From positions 1 to 11,972 of the forward strand of contig JANXLW010000409.1 of NCBI GenBank assembly GCA_025354965.1: 11,972 nucleotides of DNA, read 5' to 3'. Shown piece by piece: positions 8,404 to 11,972 of the stretch. This stretch comes from Betaproteobacteria bacterium (GTDB lineage Bacteria > Pseudomonadota > Gammaproteobacteria > Burkholderiales > Burkholderiaceae_C). The notes beneath the pieces are model-generated. The model worked only from the letters and a program-made list of their open reading frames with translations. It ran no database searches and was not told the origin of the DNA. Numbering within the stretch: position 1 is the stretch's first letter; the number at the start of each line of letters is the position of its first letter. A program made the position numbers and the translations under genes.

Positions 8404-9882
8404 TCAGTGTGAATCTACCTGTTTGGCACCCTCAATGCTGGCCTTGATGTCACCACTGCCACCATTGAAAAACAGATTTAATACCACTGCCGACAACGAT
8501 GCCAACAAAATGCCGGAATCGATTAGCGGATGGATCGCGTGCGGCAGCCATTGCTTGAAGTTGGGTGCAATCAGAGGAATCATACCCAAGCCAATCGAGA
8601 CCGCCACGATGAACAGGTTGTTGCGGTTTGTCTTGAAATCGACGCCGCCCAGAATGCGAATGCCGGTGGCAGCCACCATGCCGAACATCACCAGGCCGGC
8701 ACCACCCAGCACCACAGTGGGCAGGCTTTCCACCAGGGCCGCCATTTTGGGTTCCAGCCCCAGCACAATCAGGATCAGACCACCGGCAACACAGACAAAC
8801 CGGCTCTTCACGCCAGTGACGCCAACCAGACCGACATTTTGCGAAAAGCTGGTGTATGGAAAGGTGTTGAAGACGCCACCAATCAAAGTGCCCAGACCGT
8901 CTGCCCGCAAGCCACGCGTCAAATCTCCCTGCGATATTTTTCGCTCCGTCATTTCACCCAGTGCCAAAAACATGCCGGTCGATTCGATCATCACCACGAT
9001 CATGACCAGCGTCATGGTGAGGATCAAAATCGGATCAAACACCGGCGCACCAAACTGGAACGGAAGGATCAAATCGAACCATTTTGCGTTGGCAACTTTC
9101 TCGAAGCCCATCATGCCGCTGGCAGTGGCCACGATGCCGCCGATGATGATACCCAGCAGCACCGAGATATTGCTGACGAAGCCTTTCGCGTACTTGGCAA
9201 TCAACAAAATCGACAATAACACGATGGCGGCAACGCCAATGCCGTCCAGCGCCGCGTATTTGGGATTCGGCACCGACCCCACAATCGCCATGCCCTTGGG
9301 TGCTGCTGGCAGGGCATTGCCCAACGAAGCTACATCGGCCATCCATTTGGCGTGATCCGGATTAACGATGGTCGGCGCGGTCGGGCCGAACGGGTTGCCG
9401 AAAATCCAGTTGATGCCGATTCGCATCAGACTGATGCCGATGACCGCAATGACGGTGCCAGTGACGACCGGCGGAAAAAATCGCAGCATTCGGCTCATCA
9501 CCGGTGCCAGCAGCATGGACACCACACCGGCACCGATGATGGCGCCGAAAATGATTTGCGCGCCAGACGCGCCCCCTGTGCTGTTGGCCATCGCCAGCAT
9601 CGGAGCCACCGAGGCAAATGAGACGCCCATCATGACCGGCATGCGGATGCCAAACCACTGGGTCGCGCCCAGCGACTGTATTAGCGTGACAATGCCGCAG
9701 CAAAACAGATCAGCCGAGATCAGGTAGGCAACCTGCTCGGGCGTCAGCTTGAGGGCGCGTCCGATGATCAGCGGCACCGCCACGGCCCCGGCGTACATCA
9801 CCAGCACATGCTGCAGGCCCAAAGTCGCCAGACGCGCGGCAGGCAAGCGCTCGTCGACCGGGTGAATATTGGAATCAGTCAT
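8404..9882 (-). CDS. NCS2 (nucleobase:cation symporter-2) purine permease, UacT-like, probably urate/xanthine
   Basis: A 492-residue inner-membrane protein with many hydrophobic segments, the usual NCS2 length. Residues known to matter in characterised relatives are present: a first-helix histidine (His25 in LGLQHVLVMYAG), Glu300 in VVMIESTGMFLALGE, Asp328 in GLRADGLGTLIGG, and the family signature QNVGLVGVTG (348-357, pattern [QEP]N.G....T[RKG]). The ESTGMFLALGE, FPYTSFSQNVGL and LSAVVLNLFFNG blocks resemble the E. coli urate transporter UacT more than XanQ/XanP, which read QNNG at the signature. AGGAGA (9894-9889) lies six bases before the ATG. The gene follows the M20 hydrolase by 21 bases and is probably co-transcribed, which supports purine or ureide uptake. 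Uracil transport is less likely. The exact substrate is inferred. Confidence 0.92.
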   Translation of the reverse strand: MTDSNIHPVDERLPAARLATLGLQHVLVMYAGAVAVPLIIGRALKLTPEQVAYLISADLFCCGIVTLIQSLGATQWFGIRMPVMMGVSFASVAPMLAMANSTGGASGAQIIFGAIIGAGVVSMLLAPVMSRMLRFFPPVVTGTVIAVIGISLMRIGINWIFGNPFGPTAPTIVNPDHAKWMADVASLGNALPAAPKGMAIVGSVPNPKYAALDGIGVAAIVLLSILLIAKYAKGFVSNISVLLGIIIGGIVATASGMMGFEKVANAKWFDLILPFQFGAPVFDPILILTMTLVMIVVMIESTGMFLALGEMTERKISQGDLTRGLRADGLGTLIGGVFNTFPYTSFSQNVGLVGVTGVKSRFVCVAGGLILIVLGLEPKMAALVESLPTVVLGGAGLVMFGMVAATGIRILGGVDFKTNRNNLFIVAVSIGLGMIPLIAPNFKQWLPHAIHPLIDSGILLASLSAVVLNLFFNGGSGDIKASIEGAKQVDSH

Positions 9883-9903
9883 GAAGAATCTCCTGAAGAA
9901 CGA

Positions 9904-11130
9904 TCAATAGGCAAGCAAGTCTTGCAAGCTGCGTGCCATGACTTTGGTTGCGCGTCGCAAGTCTTCCAATTCGAGCCGCTCGTCGGCACGCTTGGCGTGC
10001 GACTCCAGCACGGTGCGCGGACCGGCGCCGTAAATGACACCGGGTATGCCGGCCTCGCAGAAGAGACGCACATCGGTGTACAAAGGCGTACCCAGGGCAG
10101 GAATCTCTTCGCCAAAGACCGCTCTGCCATGTATTTGGATGGCGTCCACCAGCGGCTGGTTGCCCTTCAGTGGCTGCAGGGCCTTGGCCAGCAGCATGCG
10201 CTTGACATCGACCGTGATGCCGGGTTTTTGCGCCGCGGCCGTGGTGATGACTTGTCGCAATGTGGCCTCGACCTGCGCCGGGTCTTCTTCCGGGATCATG
10301 CGCCGATCAAGCTTGAAAGTGACACGGCCCGGAATCACGTTGGTGTTGGTGCCACCTTCAATCATGCCGACATTCAGGTACGGGTGCGTGATGCCGGCGA
10401 CCGTTGAGCTGAGCTGCCGGTACAGCGCGTTTTGCGCGTACAGGGAATTCAGGATATGCACTGCGGCCTGCAATGCGTCGACACCCGAGTCGGGAATGGC
10501 GGCGTGCGCCATCTGGCCATGCACCGTGACCTCCATTTGCAGGCAGCCGTTGTGTGCCGTGATCACCTGGTAGCTGAAGCCGGCGGCGATCATCAGGTCC
10601 GGCTTGATGATCTTGTGGTGCAGCAACCAGGCCGGTCCGACTTCGCCACCAAACTCCTCGTCATAGGTAAAGAGCAACTCGACGCTTCCAGCCTTCGGTT
10701 TGGCAACCGCTTCGAGTGCCAGAACGGCAAATGCATAAGTTGAAAAATCACACTTGCTGACAGCGGCGGCACGACCGTAAATCTTGCCGCCCTCAATCTC
10801 GCCACCATAGGGGTCGCGAGTCCAGCCCTCGCCGGGCGGCACCACATCGCCGTGCGCGTTCAGAAGAATGGTTTTGCCCGGGCCATAGCGGCGACGTACC
10901 AGAAGGTTGGTAATGCTTTGCAGGCCAGCAGCATGCACCTCGGCTTGTGGCACCGGATGTTTTTCGGCGCGCAGCCCAAGTGCTTCAAGCAGCTCAGCGG
11001 CGTGCTCGGCGTGCGGTGCATTGTTGCCGGGCGGCGTGTCGGTGGGGACGCGAATCAGCTCTTGCAAAAAGCGCACTTGCTCATCAAAGTGAGTGTCAAT
11101 CCAGCTGTCAAGTTGCTCGTAGATGTTCAT
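9904..11130 (-). CDS. M20-family (ArgE/DapE-like) hydrolase with an unusual metal site
   Basis: The 408-residue protein follows the M20 amidohydrolase plan: catalytic HGD (His93, Asp95) in LLNAHGDVVPPG, GKIYGR (115-120), the acidic pair Glu158-Glu159 in YDEEFGG, a dimerisation domain (about 195-310) with VTVHGQMAHAA, and the terminal metal histidine His378 in LESHAKRADE. Two expected ligands are missing. Where relatives have GRGA.DMK, this reads GRAAAVSK (119-126), putting Val124 at the bridging aspartate. Where relatives have GEPT, it reads AAGFS (182-186), putting alanine at the glutamate. Asp128 might compensate for the first. It lies 19 bases after the amidohydrolase gene and 21 before the permease gene, so a role in processing a purine-derived ureide or amide is plausible but unproven. 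The ATG has no strong ribosome site; coupling to the upstream gene is possible. Confidence 0.88.
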   Translation of the reverse strand: MNIYEQLDSWIDTHFDEQVRFLQELIRVPTDTPPGNNAPHAEHAAELLEALGLRAEKHPVPQAEVHAAGLQSITNLLVRRRYGPGKTILLNAHGDVVPPGEGWTRDPYGGEIEGGKIYGRAAAVSKCDFSTYAFAVLALEAVAKPKAGSVELLFTYDEEFGGEVGPAWLLHHKIIKPDLMIAAGFSYQVITAHNGCLQMEVTVHGQMAHAAIPDSGVDALQAAVHILNSLYAQNALYRQLSSTVAGITHPYLNVGMIEGGTNTNVIPGRVTFKLDRRMIPEEDPAQVEATLRQVITTAAAQKPGITVDVKRMLLAKALQPLKGNQPLVDAIQIHGRAVFGEEIPALGTPLYTDVRLFCEAGIPGVIYGAGPRTVLESHAKRADERLELEDLRRATKVMARSLQDLLAY

Positions 11131-11149
11131 ACTTATCAGGTTCTAAAAA

Positions 11150-11972
11150 TCAGAATTCAGTGGCCAGTTGTACCAGCATTTTTGAAAAAACTTCAACCCC
11201 CAGCTGCATGTCGTCGCTGGTGGTGGACTCCAGTGGGTTATGGCTGATGCCGGAGTTTTGCCCGCGCACAAACAGCATGGCTTGAGGCATGACCTCAGCC
11301 AACTTCATGGCGTCGTGGCCGGCGCCGCTGGGCATGCGGTGAAGCGGCACACCCAGGGTGTCAAGAGCCTGTTCCCAGCGCTGTTGCCATGCCGGTGCGC
11401 TGGGCGCGGCGGCAGCGCGCAGGGTCTCTTCCAGCGTGTAGTGCACCTGGCGGCGCTGGCAAATTTCGGCCAGCGCGGCCAGCACATCGTCCACCATCGC
11501 GTCCCGCTGCGCGTCGGAGGGTGCTCGCAGGTCCAGTGTGAACTGGCAGCGTCCCGGCACCACGTTGATGGAGCCATTGGGCACCAGCAACTGGCCCACG
11601 GTGGCAACCGAGTCGCCATCACGTGCGGCCCGTTTTTCTGCCGCCAGGATCACTTCGGCAACGGCGGCAGCGGCGTCATTGCGACGGTCCATCGGCGTGG
11701 TACCGGCATGGCAGGCGGTACCCATGACTTCAACCGCATAACGCACACTGCCGTTGATCGAGGTCACCACACCCAGCGGCAAATTCAGCTCACTCAGCAC
11801 CGGGCCCTGCTCGATGTGAACCTCCACAAAGCCCAGGTAATCGGCCGGCTTGCGTTGCAGTTTGGTGATGTCGGCAGGGTCCAGTCCGGCCTGCGCCATG
11901 GCACTTTGCATGGTGATGCCATCAGCATCTTTTTGCTCCAGCCAATCGTTGTTGAACTGGCCAATGAGTGCG
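11150..11972 (-). CDS. Hydantoinase/carbamoylase-family amidohydrolase, probably allantoate amidohydrolase (5' end outside window)
   Basis: The frame is open to the right edge, giving 273 visible residues; about 150 N-terminal residues lie outside. Visible family marks are the metal-binding EVHIEQGPVL, the dimerisation-domain ACHAGTTPMDRRNDA, the substrate-contact region NGSINVVPGRCQF, SGAGHDAM, and the terminal metal histidine in GISHNPLEST. The metal-bridging aspartate and catalytic glutamate belong to the missing part. Enzymes of this family remove ammonia and CO2 from allantoate or hydrolyse N-carbamoyl amino acids such as beta-ureidopropionate. The UacT-like permease two genes downstream favours allantoate and purine breakdown, but the sequence alone does not exclude a carbamoylase. 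An internal ATG at 11911 is not the start, since conserved-looking codons (ALIGQFNNDWLEQKDADGIT) run in frame upstream of it. Promoter and regulator would be beyond the window. Confidence 0.88.
   Translation of the reverse strand, partial: ALIGQFNNDWLEQKDADGITMQSAMAQAGLDPADITKLQRKPADYLGFVEVHIEQGPVLSELNLPLGVVTSINGSVRYAVEVMGTACHAGTTPMDRRNDAAAAVAEVILAAEKRAARDGDSVATVGQLLVPNGSINVVPGRCQFTLDLRAPSDAQRDAMVDDVLAALAEICQRRQVHYTLEETLRAAAAPSAPAWQQRWEQALDTLGVPLHRMPSGAGHDAMKLAEVMPQAMLFVRGQNSGISHNPLESTTSDDMQLGVEVFSKMLVQLATEF

Noticed and set aside
11150..11911. Treating the ATG at 11911 as the start of the amidohydrolase.
   Set aside because: The frame stays open to the window edge with family-like residues, and the N-terminal catalytic half would be missing; the gene is simply cut by the window.

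Overview
The window looks like chromosome of a GC-rich betaproteobacterium of the order Burkholderiales, most likely family Comamonadaceae (Rhodoferax/Polaromonas-like). I infer this from protein style and codon use (G/C-ending codons), not from a search. Eight intact genes, one in-frame chimeric gene and one gene cut by the right edge fill almost all of it. No tRNA, rRNA, CRISPR array, insertion sequence or phage gene was seen.

Left part (about 130-3813, + strand): a compact co-directional run. An ArsR-type repressor gene lies under a near-palindromic operator embedded in its own promoter. It overlaps by 4 bases a small chimeric ORF that joins the beginning of an AHSA1/SRPBCC protein to the end of a glutathione S-transferase. 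Then follow a two-domain VOC (glyoxalase-fold) protein, a lipoprotein with a metallo-beta-lactamase-fold domain, and a cytochrome b561 with its own inverted repeat just before the start. Bases 1-131 hold nothing I can recognise.

Middle (3814-5991): a 148-base gap without a recognisable gene, then an M3-family oligoendopeptidase F carrying an export signal. Its 3' end converges on the malic enzyme gene. The 134-base convergent gap contains a stem-loop and, on the minus strand, a short broken reading frame resembling the first residues of the urease accessory protein UreD.

Right part (5992-11972, all - strand, read right to left): a hydantoinase/carbamoylase-family amidohydrolase (probably allantoate amidohydrolase, 5' end outside the window), an M20-family hydrolase with an altered metal site, a UacT-like NCS2 purine permease, and after a 93-base gap the hybrid malic enzyme MaeB. 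The first three are about 20 bases apart and look like one operon for import and breakdown of purine or ureide compounds. MaeB could draw off the C4 carbon produced downstream of glyoxylate, but that link is inference.

I do not see a convincing wholly new system. The points most worth checking are the AHSA1-GST fusion, the M20 protein lacking two expected metal ligands, the possible leaderless and autorepressed arsR promoter, and the ureD-like remnant next to a ureide-degradation operon.
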